Shown here: in pieces, positions 47,413 through 56,521 of the stretch
Numbering within the stretch: the stretch's first letter is position 1
Layout: every line of letters begins with the position of its first letter
Assembly: GCA_030159235.1 (NCBI GenBank)
Contig: BSBG01000002.1
Span: forward strand, 575,019 to 639,018
DNA from: Bacillus safensis
GTDB taxonomy: Bacteria; Bacillota; Bacilli; Bacillales; Bacillaceae
Direction of reading: 5' to 3'
Length of the DNA stretch: 64,000 bases
Notes under the pieces: generated by a model
Told to the model about the DNA's origin: nothing
Databases searched by the model: none
What the model saw: the letters and a program-made list of their open reading frames with translations, nothing else
Made by a program: the position numbers and the translations under genes

Positions 47413-47637
47413 ATGAAACAAATATTTATCGGTATCATACGCTTTTATCAAAAATGTATTTCCCCTCTTACACCGCCTAGCTGCCGGTTTTATCCAACAT
47501 GCTCAAACTATGGACTAGAGGCGATCAAAACGCATGGGGCGATCAAGGGAGGCTGGCTCACCATGAAACGGATTTTAAAATGTCATCCGCTCCACCCTGG
47601 CGGCATTGATCCTGTCCCGCCTAAAAAGGAAAAGTAG
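47413..47637 (+). CDS. ytjA: membrane protein insertion efficiency factor, YidD family (YtjA)
   Basis: 74 residues, starting at ATG 47413 behind AAGGAGG. The family core [21 protein letters not shown] with its two Cys and the [13 protein letters not shown]-terminus are complete. YidD proteins help YidC insert membrane proteins at the cell membrane. Its frame ends one base before the stop of the convergent carbonic anhydrase gene, so the two 3' ends abut. Confidence 0.92.
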   Translation: MKQIFIGIIRFYQKCISPLTPPSCRFYPTCSNYGLEAIKTHGAIKGGWLTMKRILKCHPLHPGGIDPVPPKKEK

Positions 47638-47638
47638 C

Positions 47639-48205
47639 TTACTTTTCTTCATATCCATTCACAACTAAATCAAGCTTCCCTGTCCCAGGGTCAATGACAA
47701 GCCCGTGTACAGGTACGTCTGATGGAAGAAGCGGGTGATTTTTGACAACGGACACACTGTCCTTCACGCTCTCTTCAACTGAACTAAAGCTTTTGAGCCA
47801 CTGTTCAAAATCAATTCCTGAGTATTCCAGTACTTCAATACGTTTTTCTGGAATACCACGTTCAACGGCTTTATTTAAAATTGTTTTGCTATCTATTTTA
47901 CTCATACCGCAGTCATGATGCCCAATGACATATACCTCGTCAGCATTTAATTCGTAAACAGCTACTAAAATGCTACGCATAATACTTCCAAATGGGTGAG
48001 AAACAAGTGCCCCAGCACTTTTGACAATCTTAATATCTCCATTTTTCATGTTCATGGCACGCGGTAGCAGCTCAACAAGTCTTGTATCCATACATGATAG
48101 AATGACAGCTTTTTTCTGTGGAAACTTCGTTGTTGTAAATTCTTCGTATTTCTTTTCCTCAATAAATTGTTGATTATATTCGATGATTTCATCTAAAAGT
48201 TTCAT
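47639..48205 (-). CDS. ytiB: beta-class carbonic anhydrase, YtiB
   Basis: 188 residues of the beta-class fold. The zinc ligands are in SCMDTRLVELLP (Cys, Asp-Arg pair) and GHHDCGM (His and Cys). It interconverts CO2 and bicarbonate in the cytoplasm. No signal peptide. The leader (48206-48334) holds nothing clear before the znuA promoter region. Confidence 0.9.
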   Translation of the reverse strand: MKLLDEIIEYNQQFIEEKKYEEFTTTKFPQKKAVILSCMDTRLVELLPRAMNMKNGDIKIVKSAGALVSHPFGSIMRSILVAVYELNADEVYVIGHHDCGMSKIDSKTILNKAVERGIPEKRIEVLEYSGIDFEQWLKSFSSVEESVKDSVSVVKNHPLLPSDVPVHGLVIDPGTGKLDLVVNGYEEK

Positions 48206-48334
48206 ACGTTGTCCATTCCTTTATCTTTTTTAAAAATAAATATAGCACAATGTGAGAAATTTCGTCACGTTTTGAAGTCTATTTTTTAGAGGAAACATCT
48301 GCTGACGAAAATTTTTTATTTTCCTCTTTTCAAA

Positions 48335-48349
48335 TCGTAATTATTACGA
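48335..48349 (+). promoter_or_regulatory. Zur box of znuA
   Basis: TCGTAATTATTACGA is a perfect 15-bp inverted repeat and matches the B. subtilis Zur consensus TCGTAATNATTACGA at every position. It fills the spacer between a weak -35 (TTTTCA, 48327-48332) and a -10 (TACAAT, 48350-48355), so zinc-loaded Zur would block the promoter. A second, partial copy TCGTAATCATT follows at 48372-48382. Confidence 0.93.
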
Positions 48350-48416
48350 TACAATAACTCAGGACAATAAATCGTAATCATTTCTATCTATTGGATTGAG
48401 AGGAGACATTTTCTAC

Positions 48417-49400
48417 ATGAAAAAAATCTTTTATATTTTAACAGCTGCTTTATTCGCGATCGGTCTCGCCGCTTGCTCAAGCAGTGCGGGGACAAATGCT
48501 TCAAAAGGAAAGACAGACGGGAAACTAAACATATACACCACGATCTTCCCGATTCAAGATTTCACTGAAAAAATTGGCGGCTCTCATGTAAACGCGCAAA
48601 GTGTGTACCCTGCCAATGCAGATGCACACAGCTTTGAACCAAGTTCAAAAACGATGGTTGAAATGGCTGAAGGGGATGCCTTCATCTACAGCGGCACAGG
48701 GGCTGAAGCATTCGCAGACAAAACGGCTGCCACATTAAAAGACCAAGGCGTGAAAACAGTCAAAGCAGCCGAGGGTATCAAACTGTTATCGACAAAAGAA
48801 GAACATGCGCATGAAGAAGGCGAAGATCATAACGATGAAGGTGAAGAACACGACCATGATGAGCACGATCACGGAGATAAAGATCCTCATGCATGGTTAG
48901 ATCCGGTTTATGCGCAGCAAATGGCGAAAAACATTAAAGACACACTCGTTTCATTAGATCCAGATCATAAAGACGAATATACAAAAAACTATGAAAACCT
49001 AAAAAAAGAGCTGCAATCGTTAGATCAAGACTTCAAAACAACGTTATCTAAAGCTAAGCACAAAGAAATCCTTGTTTCTCACGCAGCTTATGGTTATTGG
49101 GAAAAGCGCTATGGCATTGAGCAAATCAGTGTTTTAGGATTATCCGCTTCTGAAGAGCCATCACAAAAACAGCTCGAAAATATTGTACAAAAAGCAGAAA
49201 AGCATCACATTCAATATGTCATTTTTGAAAACAACGTCAGCAGCAAAGTATCAGATACGATCCGCAGTGAAATTGGGGCAAAAAGCTTGACCCTTAAAAA
49301 TCTAGAGTCCATTACTGAAGATGATGCCAAAAATGGCGAAAGTTACGTCAGCTTAATGAAACAAAATTTAAAAACCTTAAAAACCGCTTTAAATGATTAA
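48417..49400 (+). CDS. znuA: zinc ABC transporter binding lipoprotein ZnuA/AdcA
   Basis: About 327 residues. The signal peptide ends in lipobox LAAC (Cys20). It is a cluster A-I metal-binding protein with the His/Asp/Glu-rich loop HAHEEGEDHNDEGEEHDHDE (about 125-150) before HAWLDP, the mark of zinc rather than manganese specificity. ATG 48417 follows GAGAGGAG. The perfect Zur box upstream confirms zinc control. The cognate permease and ATPase genes are not here, so the gene stands alone in this window. Confidence 0.94.
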   Translation: MKKIFYILTAALFAIGLAACSSSAGTNASKGKTDGKLNIYTTIFPIQDFTEKIGGSHVNAQSVYPANADAHSFEPSSKTMVEMAEGDAFIYSGTGAEAFADKTAATLKDQGVKTVKAAEGIKLLSTKEEHAHEEGEDHNDEGEEHDHDEHDHGDKDPHAWLDPVYAQQMAKNIKDTLVSLDPDHKDEYTKNYENLKKELQSLDQDFKTTLSKAKHKEILVSHAAYGYWEKRYGIEQISVLGLSASEEPSQKQLENIVQKAEKHHIQYVIFENNVSSKVSDTIRSEIGAKSLTLKNLESITEDDAKNGESYVSLMKQNLKTLKTALND

Positions 49401-49407
49401 TTCTTTG

Positions 49408-49437
49408 AACCCCGGGTTATGAGCCGGGGTTTTTTGC
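49408..49437 (+). terminator. znuA terminator
   Basis: AACCCCGG (49408-49415) pairs with 49424-49431 and runs into six T. Confidence 0.9.
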
Positions 49438-49452
49438 TATCATAAAAAACAG

Positions 49453-49665
49453 ACCTTTATTGGGTGTGCCAGCGTGTAGACAAACCCTCGCATTCGGTGT
49501 CAGGCCTGCGCGCCGGTACTTACGAATGTCAAATTTGCTCCGTTCCGGTGCTCGTCCTTCCTAGACTGCAAAGGTTTTCTAGCAGCTGAAAAGAAGACAA
49601 AGGGCTAAAATAAAGATCATTTTAGCCCTTTGTCAACAATCTGACACACCTTTTATTGGGTGTGC
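49453..49665. repeat. 188-bp structured intergenic element with terminal inverted repeats
   Basis: The element (49463-49650) begins GGTGTGCCAGCGTGTAGACA and ends with the near reverse complement TTTGTCAACAATCTGACACA; the 22-bp ends agree at 18 positions. Inside lies a perfect 16-bp hairpin (49596-49611 with 49619-49634, GACAAAGGGCTAAAAT) and a GC-rich core (GCGCGCCGGTAC) unlike the AT-rich surroundings. It is flanked by direct copies of ACCTTTATTGGGTGTGC (49453-49469) and ACCTTTTATTGGGTGTGC (49648-49665). Size and text recall the 190-bp repeat dispersed in B. subtilis and B. licheniformis genomes. No coding frame is present. Confidence 0.7.
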
Positions 49666-49673
49666 TTTTTTGA

Positions 49674-49916
49674 TTACATTTGATATTTTTTCTTAAACAG
49701 CTCGGCTCTTCCACCTTTTTCTCCGAATTTCTGGCGTCCTGTATAAAAAGGATGTGTATCAGAGCTTGTTTCAACTTTAATGACAGGATACGTTTTCCCG
49801 TCTTCCCACTCTACTGTCTCATTTGATGTTTTTGTCGATCTACTCAAGAAGCGGTAACCGCTGTTTACGTCCATAAATACAACTTCATGTGAGGTTGGAT
49901 GAATATCTCTTTTCAA
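49674..49916 (-). CDS. rpmE2: ribosomal protein L31 type B
   Basis: 80 residues from TTG 49916 behind AAAGGAG. It lacks all Cys, so it is the zinc-free L31 (type B, RpmE2/YtiA) with [19 protein letters not shown] and [11 protein letters not shown]. In B. subtilis this form replaces the zinc-binding L31 on ribosomes when zinc is scarce. A Zur-type box lies upstream, in line with that role. The frame to 49967 has no ribosome site. Confidence 0.94.
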   Translation of the reverse strand: MKRDIHPTSHEVVFMDVNSGYRFLSRSTKTSNETVEWEDGKTYPVIKVETSSDTHPFYTGRQKFGEKGGRAELFKKKYQM

Positions 49917-49941
49917 TGTCAAAACTCCTTTCAGTATCAAA

Positions 49942-49956
49942 ACGTAACGATTACGT
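49942..49956 (-). promoter_or_regulatory. Zur box of rpmE2
   Basis: ACGTAACGATTACGT matches the Zur consensus core CGTAATNATTACG with a single change and is nearly palindromic. It lies 26 bp upstream of the rpmE2 start. Confidence 0.8.
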
Positions 49957-50092
49957 TTTATATTCATATTCTACTCCCTCTTTTACAACTTGTCAAAAAA
50001 CAAGCTTTCTTATTCAGGAAGAATAATCTAAAAATGGTGGAGAATAATAAGCATTATGAAAAAGAAAAGCGATAAGAAAGGCGGAATAAAAA

Positions 50093-51424
50093 TTGACTGA
50101 TCTCGTTTTAGCTAGAAGCCTGTTCGGCACAACCATGGGCTTTCATATTATTTATGCCTCGCTTGGCGTCGGCATCCCGCTAATGATTTTATTAGCTGAA
50201 CTCATCTTTCAAAAAACGAAGGACCCGCATTATGCCGTCATGGCCAAGCGATGGACAAAAGCACAGGCTGTCCTGTTAGGGGTCGCCATTCCAACAGGCA
50301 CTATTGCTGGTACGCAGCTTGCCCTTTTATGGCCAGGCTTTATGGAGGTCATCGGAAAGGTCATGTCACTACCATTCCAGATTGAAATTTATGCGTTCTT
50401 TATAGAAGCATTATTTATGTCTATTTATGTGTACGCAGCAGATCGACTATCACCTGCTATGCGCATCATGACCGTTATTATTATCGTCATTGGTGCAGCC
50501 GCATCAGCGATTTTGATTACAAACGTACATGCTTTTGAAGGGACACCTGCTGGGTTTCAGATGGTGAATGGAGAAATCACGAATATCGAGCCTTGGAAGG
50601 CCTTTTTCAACCCTAGCTTTGTTGTGACCGCCACACATGTCGTGCTTTCTGCCTTTACAACAGGCGCGTTTGTGATTGCTTCAGTGGCAGCTTTTAAAAT
50701 GTTGAAAACAAGAAAGAATGAAAAGCTCTATACCTTTCATCGAAAGGCCCTTTTTCTCGGACTGATTGTAGGAGGACTTTTCTCTTTTCTAACAGCCTTA
50801 AATGGTCACGAATCCGCTCAGCTGCTTTATGAATATCAGCCTGAAAAGCTGGCTGGAGCTGAAGGTTTGTTTGAAACGCAATCACATGCGCCTCTTGCAA
50901 TAGGTGGTTTTACGGATGCCGATTCGCAAGAAATTAAAGGTGCGATTGAAATCCCTTGGGCGCTGAGTTTTCTGGCAGGAAATAGCTTTGATACTGTGGT
51001 CAAAGGGTTAAATGATTTTCCTCGTGACGAGTGGCCGCCTTTATTTATTCACACATTATTTAACGGCATGGTCATTATTGGATCAGTGCTCATACTGTTT
51101 GCTGTGTTAGCACTGCTTTACCGTAAAATTTTAAAACGCGAACATTATCCGAAATGGCTTCTTTTTCTTTATTTATTCGGCGGGCCCCTAAGTCTTTTGG
51201 CCATTGAGTTTGGCTGGATCTTTGCATGTACAGGCCGGCAGCCATGGGTCATTTATCGAATGCTCAAAACCTCAGAGGTCGTCACATCATCAGGCTCAAT
51301 CGGGACACTCTTTATCCTATTTGCCATTGTCTATCTCATCTTAGGCATTGCAACCGTTATTGTGCTGACATACTACTTTAGAAAACATTCGGTTGAAGAA
51401 GACCTACGGTTAACAGAATCTTAA
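50093..51424 (+). CDS. ythA: cytochrome bd-type quinol oxidase subunit I, YthA
   Basis: 443 residues with nine or so predicted membrane helices. The bd-oxidase signature GRQPW is present (ACTGRQPWVIY, about 381-391) and the early SLFGTTMGFHIIYASLGVG with a heme-ligand His. It belongs to the cyanide-insensitive (YthAB/CioAB) branch with a short Q-loop. It oxidises quinol and reduces oxygen in the cell membrane. TTG start behind AAGGCGG. Operon with ythB after 16 bp. Confidence 0.93.
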   Translation: MTDLVLARSLFGTTMGFHIIYASLGVGIPLMILLAELIFQKTKDPHYAVMAKRWTKAQAVLLGVAIPTGTIAGTQLALLWPGFMEVIGKVMSLPFQIEIYAFFIEALFMSIYVYAADRLSPAMRIMTVIIIVIGAAASAILITNVHAFEGTPAGFQMVNGEITNIEPWKAFFNPSFVVTATHVVLSAFTTGAFVIASVAAFKMLKTRKNEKLYTFHRKALFLGLIVGGLFSFLTALNGHESAQLLYEYQPEKLAGAEGLFETQSHAPLAIGGFTDADSQEIKGAIEIPWALSFLAGNSFDTVVKGLNDFPRDEWPPLFIHTLFNGMVIIGSVLILFAVLALLYRKILKREHYPKWLLFLYLFGGPLSLLAIEFGWIFACTGRQPWVIYRMLKTSEVVTSSGSIGTLFILFAIVYLILGIATVIVLTYYFRKHSVEEDLRLTES

Positions 51425-51440
51425 AAAGGGAGCGATCTTG

Positions 51441-52493
51441 ATGCAAATGGATGTTACAACCGATGCGCTCATTGCAATCACCATCTTATGGGGATTCGTT
51501 TTTATCTATGCAGTGATGGCATCAATGGATTTCGGCGCAGGATTTTGGTCAATGATTTATATGAATAGGGAACAAACAAAGGCCGCTAATATCGCAAATA
51601 AGTATCTTTCTCCAACATGGGAAGTGACAAACGTCTTCATTGTGGCCATTGTCGTCGCATTGTTCAGCCTGTTTCCAGGGGCAACCTTTGTACTTGGTAC
51701 CGTTTTATTAATACCTGGTAGCATCATATTATTGCTTCTTGCACTGCGAAGCGGGTTTCTCGTGTTTTCTCATTCACTGCCTAAAAAATACCGAAAAGCG
51801 GTCACATACATTTCAGGGATTAGCGGATTTATCATTCCGTCCATCCTAATCATGGTGCTCCCGATTACCCATGGCGGATTTATCTATGAGGAGAATAACG
51901 CCTACTTGTTAGATCTAGGACTGGTCTTTACAAGTGCAAATGTTTATTCTTTCGTGGGCTTTGCGATTTTCAGCACCCTTTTTCTTTCGGCTTTGCTTTT
52001 AGCTGATTTTTCAAATGTGGCTGATGAAGATGAAGCATACAGCATTTATAGAAGAGGTGCGCTCATTACTGGTCCACTGTCACTCATGATGGCCTTTTTT
52101 ATCATGCTGACATTACGAAGCGAGGCCAATTGGCTATTCACAAAAATGATGCAGAACATTCCTATTCTTCTTGTATCTCTCCTGATGTTTTTGCTAGCAG
52201 GGCTAGCTCTGTTTTTACCGAACAGGCGATTCAATCATCGCAAAGGGAGACCGCGTTTGGCCGTCATTGCGATTACCATTCAATATTTCTTAGCAAGCTA
52301 TGTGTACGGACATGCCCATTTGCCTTATATGGCCTATCCAGATATTACAATTATGTCTGGATTTACAGACCCTGTCACATTTAGGGCATTATTTATCACC
52401 TATATTGTTGGTTTTATCATCTTATTTCCTGGATTCTATTTCTTCTGGAAATTGTTTATGAAGGATAAACGCTATATTCGACAGGAAGATTGA
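51441..52493 (+). CDS. ythB: cytochrome bd-type quinol oxidase subunit II, YthB
   Basis: About 350 residues with eight or nine predicted helices and the family start ILWGFVFIYAVMASMDFGAGFW. It is the second subunit that stabilises the hemes of the YthAB oxidase. ATG 51441 follows GGGAGCG; a TTG one codon earlier is possible. Downstream 52494-52562 holds only the leader of the next small gene. Confidence 0.92.
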   Translation: MQMDVTTDALIAITILWGFVFIYAVMASMDFGAGFWSMIYMNREQTKAANIANKYLSPTWEVTNVFIVAIVVALFSLFPGATFVLGTVLLIPGSIILLLLALRSGFLVFSHSLPKKYRKAVTYISGISGFIIPSILIMVLPITHGGFIYEENNAYLLDLGLVFTSANVYSFVGFAIFSTLFLSALLLADFSNVADEDEAYSIYRRGALITGPLSLMMAFFIMLTLRSEANWLFTKMMQNIPILLVSLLMFLLAGLALFLPNRRFNHRKGRPRLAVIAITIQYFLASYVYGHAHLPYMAYPDITIMSGFTDPVTFRALFITYIVGFIILFPGFYFFWKLFMKDKRYIRQED

Positions 52494-52562
52494 CATGAAT
52501 GGACACGGTTCATTTCGGTTACATTATAGATGAAAGACATATTCAAAAGGAGGTCATTCTAT

Positions 52563-52721
52563 ATGAGTCAAAAAATCCTTTGTGAAGTAAATAACTGTTC
52601 CTATTGGAATGCTGGAAACCGCTGTGGTGCAGATGCAATCTATGTCGTGAGCCACACAGGAAATACGGCTGAGAAAAGTGAAGAAACAGATTGTAAAACG
52701 TTTAAACCACAGGATCTTTAA
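52563..52721 (+). CDS. DUF1540 small cysteine protein
   Basis: 52 residues from ATG 52563 behind AAAGGAGG. Four Cys (CEVNNCSYWNAGNRCGA and DCKTF) match the DUF1540 pattern and probably bind a metal. Members are small sporulation- or stress-linked proteins of unknown function in Firmicutes. Confidence 0.85.
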   Translation: MSQKILCEVNNCSYWNAGNRCGADAIYVVSHTGNTAEKSEETDCKTFKPQDL

Positions 52722-52746
52722 GTCTCATTAAAGGAGGCGCTTCAAT

Positions 52747-52938
52747 TTGAAACACGATCGGCTGCTTCAAACGTTTTTTGACGAAATTCATGATGCGGAT
52801 GAAGCCGCATTTTATCAAGCCGCTCACTCCTTTTTAAACCTTTGGGATTATGAATATGGTCATGCAGCAAACATGCCTAATGACATGCAGCAGTATATCG
52901 GACAGCTTGCTTATGACAGCGAGCTGGTAGAAGAGTGA
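52747..52938 (+). CDS. small acidic hypothetical protein
   Basis: 63 residues from a TTG behind AAAGGAGG. Helical and acidic (FFDEIHDADEAAFYQAAHSF, WDYEYGHAANMPNDMQQYIG), no Cys or membrane helix. It follows the DUF1540 gene by 25 bp, so they may be co-transcribed. I do not recognise the family. Confidence 0.65.
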   Translation: MKHDRLLQTFFDEIHDADEAAFYQAAHSFLNLWDYEYGHAANMPNDMQQYIGQLAYDSELVEE

Positions 52939-52967
52939 GAAAGAGCGGATCACCGCTCTTTCTTTTT
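52939..52967 (+). terminator. terminator after the small genes
   Basis: GAAAGAGCGG (52939-52948) pairs with 52953-52962 and runs into TTTTTT. Confidence 0.88.
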
Positions 52968-53044
52968 TGTTCAGACAGGAAGGAAAAACTTTCCCTCACT
53001 ATACCTAGATTCGATTGGATATGCAAAAAGTGATTCCCTTGTTT

Positions 53045-54169
53045 TCATCTCACAAAATCATGTTTTGTAAACACGTCGATTTTATCTGAAAATGAACGAA
53101 GCGCTTGATAATCAACTTCCACGCCCATTCCTGGAGAACGAGGCACCTCAATAAATCCATTTTCAACCTTGATTTCAGGATAAATGATATCCTGCTCCCA
53201 ATATTTTGACGACGCTGAAATATCACCGGGAATTGTAAATTGCGGAAGCGATGCAAGTGCCACGTTCTGTGCGCGGGAAATACCAGTTTCAATCATCCCC
53301 CCGCACCATAATGGAATTTGGTGCTCCTCACTAAACGTATGAATTTTAAGTGCCTCTGTCAGTCCCCCAACTCGTGAAGGCTTTACATTAATGATTTGAC
53401 AGCTGCCAAGCTCTACAGCTTTTCTAGCGTCATCTAGAGAACAAATACTTTCATCCAAACAAATCGGCGTTTTTAAATGCTTTTGCAAATGGCGGTGGTC
53501 CACAATATCATCTGCAGCTAGAGGCTGTTCAATCATTAATAAACGAATATCATCGAGCTGCTTGAGCTTGCTAATATCCTTTAATTCATAAGCGGAGTTT
53601 GCATCTGCCATTAATGGAAGATCAGGAAAAGACTCTCTTATCCTTTGAAGAAGCCCAATATCCTGTCCCGGCTTAATTTTCACCTTCACCCGCTGATAGC
53701 CTTGGTCAACATATTGCTGAATTTGCTGAAGCATATCGTCAATGGGACCTAATCCCGCCACAACACCAGATGGTATTCTCTCTTTAGTGCCGCCTAGTAC
53801 GTCGCGTAGGGACTTATTTTCACGCTTCGCATAAATGTCCCAAACAGCCGCTTCAATTCCCGCTTTCGCCATTCTATTGCCTTTAAAGTGGTACAGGCTG
53901 TCTGGTATTTCTGAAGGGTGTGTGAAGGAGCGCGTGAGTACATTCGGGATAAAGAAAGCCCTCAGCATGTGATAGCAAGTCTCAATTGTTTCTTCTGTAT
54001 ACCACGGAGAAGAAAAGGCAGACACCTCTCCCCATCCAGTCAATCCTGTTTGATCTTTTACTTCAACAATAATAAACTCACGCTCTGAAATGGTTCCCAG
54101 ACTTGTTGTAAATGGCTGTTTAAGCTTCATTGTGACATGATATAAAATCACTCGTTCAATTTGAATCAT
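53045..54169 (-). CDS. menC: o-succinylbenzoate synthase
   Basis: 374 residues of the enolase superfamily. The catalytic Lys lies in VKVKIKPG (about 160-167); metal ligands are in LMADANSAY (Asp), IEQPL (Glu) and CLDESI (Asp); the second Lys is in NVKPSRVGG. It dehydrates SHCHC to o-succinylbenzoate in menaquinone synthesis; family members may also racemise N-acylamino acids. The ATG follows AAAGGGG and directly abuts the menE stop (TAG-ATG). Last men gene on this strand. Confidence 0.94.
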   Translation of the reverse strand: MIQIERVILYHVTMKLKQPFTTSLGTISEREFIIVEVKDQTGLTGWGEVSAFSSPWYTEETIETCYHMLRAFFIPNVLTRSFTHPSEIPDSLYHFKGNRMAKAGIEAAVWDIYAKRENKSLRDVLGGTKERIPSGVVAGLGPIDDMLQQIQQYVDQGYQRVKVKIKPGQDIGLLQRIRESFPDLPLMADANSAYELKDISKLKQLDDIRLLMIEQPLAADDIVDHRHLQKHLKTPICLDESICSLDDARKAVELGSCQIINVKPSRVGGLTEALKIHTFSEEHQIPLWCGGMIETGISRAQNVALASLPQFTIPGDISASSKYWEQDIIYPEIKVENGFIEVPRSPGMGVEVDYQALRSFSDKIDVFTKHDFVR

Positions 54170-55615
54170 CTAAAAACCCCTTTGATCCCCGAGTCTGTGC
54201 CTCTGCAATTTATTGGACGCATTTCTTGGCAGCTCGTCCACAAAGTGAAAAGCGGCGGGCCATTTATATTTGGCTAAATGCGACTCACACAAAGCATAAA
54301 GCTCATTCTCCGGTATCTTATCGTCTGTTACAAGGAAGGCAACAGGTACCTCTCCCCATCTATCATCATATATACCCGTTACCCCGGCTTCCTTTACATG
54401 CGGATGTGTTAACAGAACCGCTTCAATTTCCGCAGGATAAATATTCTCTCCTCCAGAAATAATTAAATCTGAACGGCGGTCAAGCACATATAAGAATCCT
54501 TCCTCATCCACATAGCCAATATCTCCCGTTTTCAGCCAACCTTGATCAAAGGCAGCCGCGGTCGCTTCTTTACGGTAAAGGTAACCTTTCATGACATTTG
54601 CACCTTTCACCATAATTTCACCATGCTCAAAAGGACGACAAATGCGTTCGCCATCTTGGATTTTCAGCTCACATCCAAAAAGAGGTTTTCCCGCTGAACC
54701 AAGCTTTTCTACACTAAATTCCGGCGCAAGAGTGACAATTTGTGAACAGGTTTCCGTCATACCGTACGATTGAAAGACAGGAAAGCCCTTCTTTTTGCTT
54801 TCTTGAAGCATCGCATAAGGCGCAGGTCCCCCGCCTAATAAAAGACAGCGCAAAGAAGATGGACATTCTTCAAGTCTGCTTAATAAACGGGACAACATCG
54901 TCTGAACAACAGAGATCATCGTCACACGATGCTGTTCAATAGAATCCTTTACTTCATCGACATCAAACTTCTGATGAAGCACGACAGTCATGCCATATAT
55001 GACCGACTTAAATAAAGCGGATAATCCGCTAATATGAAAAAGGGGCAGCGCAATGAGCCAGCGGTCATTCTCTTTAAGACCCATATTCAGTGCTGAGGAA
55101 ACAGCACTGTGAAAATGATTGCCAAACGTTTGCTCCACCCCTTTTGGACGCCCTGTTGTTCCAGAAGTATACATGATGGTCGCTGTTTCATTCAAATCAA
55201 ATTCGCTCTCGATTTTTTTTTCATGACCTTGAACTGGTTCAGGTAAAGTCTCCATTGTATAAACGAGTAAATCACCTTCATGATCGCTTGTATAAGCAGA
55301 TTCCGTTAGTAAAGCCGCTGCTTTTGCATCTTCGAGCTGATAGCGTCTTTCAGCTTTTGTCAGCTTATTGTTCAATAGCACGATTTTTAATCCTAATAAA
55401 AAACAAGCATGAACAAGCATGACCATTTGAGGCCGATTGTTCATCAAAAGCGCAACCGTTTCCCCTTTTTTTAATGATGTTTGTGCAAGTCTATTTGAAA
55501 GCTCGTCTACTTCATAAGCTAATTCGTGAAATGTCCACTCTCTATCTTGGTAAATGAGTGCGACTCGATCTGGCGTTAAATAAGCACGGTGCAGCAGCCA
55601 ATTCGGTTGCTTCAT
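54170..55615 (-). CDS. menE: o-succinylbenzoate-CoA ligase
   Basis: About 481 residues of the ANL superfamily. The ATP motif YTSGTTGRPKG (about 149-159), the SYGMTETCS stretch, and the hinge LKTGDIGYVDEEGFLYVLDR are all present, and the C-terminal Lys is in RNASNKLQR. It activates o-succinylbenzoate with ATP and CoA. Start ATG 55615 follows GGAGGTG. A terminator-like hairpin separates it from menB upstream. Confidence 0.95.
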   Translation of the reverse strand: MKQPNWLLHRAYLTPDRVALIYQDREWTFHELAYEVDELSNRLAQTSLKKGETVALLMNNRPQMVMLVHACFLLGLKIVLLNNKLTKAERRYQLEDAKAAALLTESAYTSDHEGDLLVYTMETLPEPVQGHEKKIESEFDLNETATIMYTSGTTGRPKGVEQTFGNHFHSAVSSALNMGLKENDRWLIALPLFHISGLSALFKSVIYGMTVVLHQKFDVDEVKDSIEQHRVTMISVVQTMLSRLLSRLEECPSSLRCLLLGGGPAPYAMLQESKKKGFPVFQSYGMTETCSQIVTLAPEFSVEKLGSAGKPLFGCELKIQDGERICRPFEHGEIMVKGANVMKGYLYRKEATAAAFDQGWLKTGDIGYVDEEGFLYVLDRRSDLIISGGENIYPAEIEAVLLTHPHVKEAGVTGIYDDRWGEVPVAFLVTDDKIPENELYALCESHLAKYKWPAAFHFVDELPRNASNKLQRHRLGDQRGF

Positions 55616-55638
55616 CATGACACCTCCTTTTCCTAAAA

Positions 55639-55673
55639 GAAAACAGCTTAGTCTGATGCACTAAGCTGTTTTC
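55639..55673 (-). terminator. terminator or attenuator between menB and menE
   Basis: A perfect 13-bp stem (GAAAACAGCTTAG, 55639-55651, with 55661-55673) is followed on the minus strand by TTTTAGG. It lies between two genes of one operon, so it may lower read-through into menE and menC or stabilise the upstream message. Confidence 0.7.
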
Positions 55674-55688
55674 ATCGATATCATTGAA

Positions 55689-56507
55689 TCAAGGGAAACG
55701 CGGGAACTGACCGAAGTCCGGCTTGCGTTTTTCCTTAAAGGAATCGCGTCCTTCTTTTGCTTCATCTGTTGTGTAATAAAGAAGTGTCGCATCTCCTGCA
55801 AATTGCTGAATACCAGCTAGTCCATCCGTATCTGCATTAAATGCAGCCTTCAAGAAACGTAAAGCAGTCGGACTCTTTTCTAGCATTTCCTCACACCACT
55901 TCACTGTTTCCTCTTCAAGCTGATCTAATGGTACAACTGTGTTGACAAGTCCCATATCAAGCGCTTCCTGTGCATTGTATTGACGGCATAAGTACCAGAT
56001 TTCTCTCGCTTTCTTATGACCAACAATACGTGCAAGATAGCCTGAACCATAACCAGCGTCAAAGCTACCTACTTTTGGACCTGTTTGTCCAAAAATCGCA
56101 TTATCTGCTGCAATTGTCAGGTCACATACGATGTGAAGAACGTGTCCGCCTCCGATTGCATAACCTGCAACCATCGCAACAACCGGCTTTGGAATCACAC
56201 GAATCAAACGCTGTAAGTCTAATACGTTTAGACGTGGAATTTGGTCGTCTCCTACATAACCGCCATGCCCGCGGACTTTTTGGTCTCCACCAGAACAGAA
56301 TGCTTTACCGCCAGCACCTGCAAGGACAATCACACCAACCTCTGAATTGTCACGAGCACGTGAAAATGCATCAATTAATTCACTAACAGTCTTTGGGGTA
56401 AACGCGTTATGTACGTGCGGGCGATTAATTGTAATCTTTGCGATCCCATTGTACGTTTCATATAAAATTTCGTCATACTGACGCTCAGTTTGCCATTCAA
56501 TAGCCAT
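55689..56507 (-). CDS. menB: 1,4-dihydroxy-2-naphthoyl-CoA synthase
   Basis: About 272 residues of the crotonase superfamily. [14 protein letters not shown] forms the oxyanion hole and substrate lid, and [19 protein letters not shown] includes the catalytic Asp-Tyr region. It closes the second ring by Dieckmann condensation of o-succinylbenzoyl-CoA. ATG 56507 follows GAGGAGG. The product is DHNA-CoA, precursor of menaquinone. Confidence 0.96.
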   Translation of the reverse strand: MAIEWQTERQYDEILYETYNGIAKITINRPHVHNAFTPKTVSELIDAFSRARDNSEVGVIVLAGAGGKAFCSGGDQKVRGHGGYVGDDQIPRLNVLDLQRLIRVIPKPVVAMVAGYAIGGGHVLHIVCDLTIAADNAIFGQTGPKVGSFDAGYGSGYLARIVGHKKAREIWYLCRQYNAQEALDMGLVNTVVPLDQLEEETVKWCEEMLEKSPTALRFLKAAFNADTDGLAGIQQFAGDATLLYYTTDEAKEGRDSFKEKRKPDFGQFPRFP

Positions 56508-56521
56508 CAATATTTCCTCCT

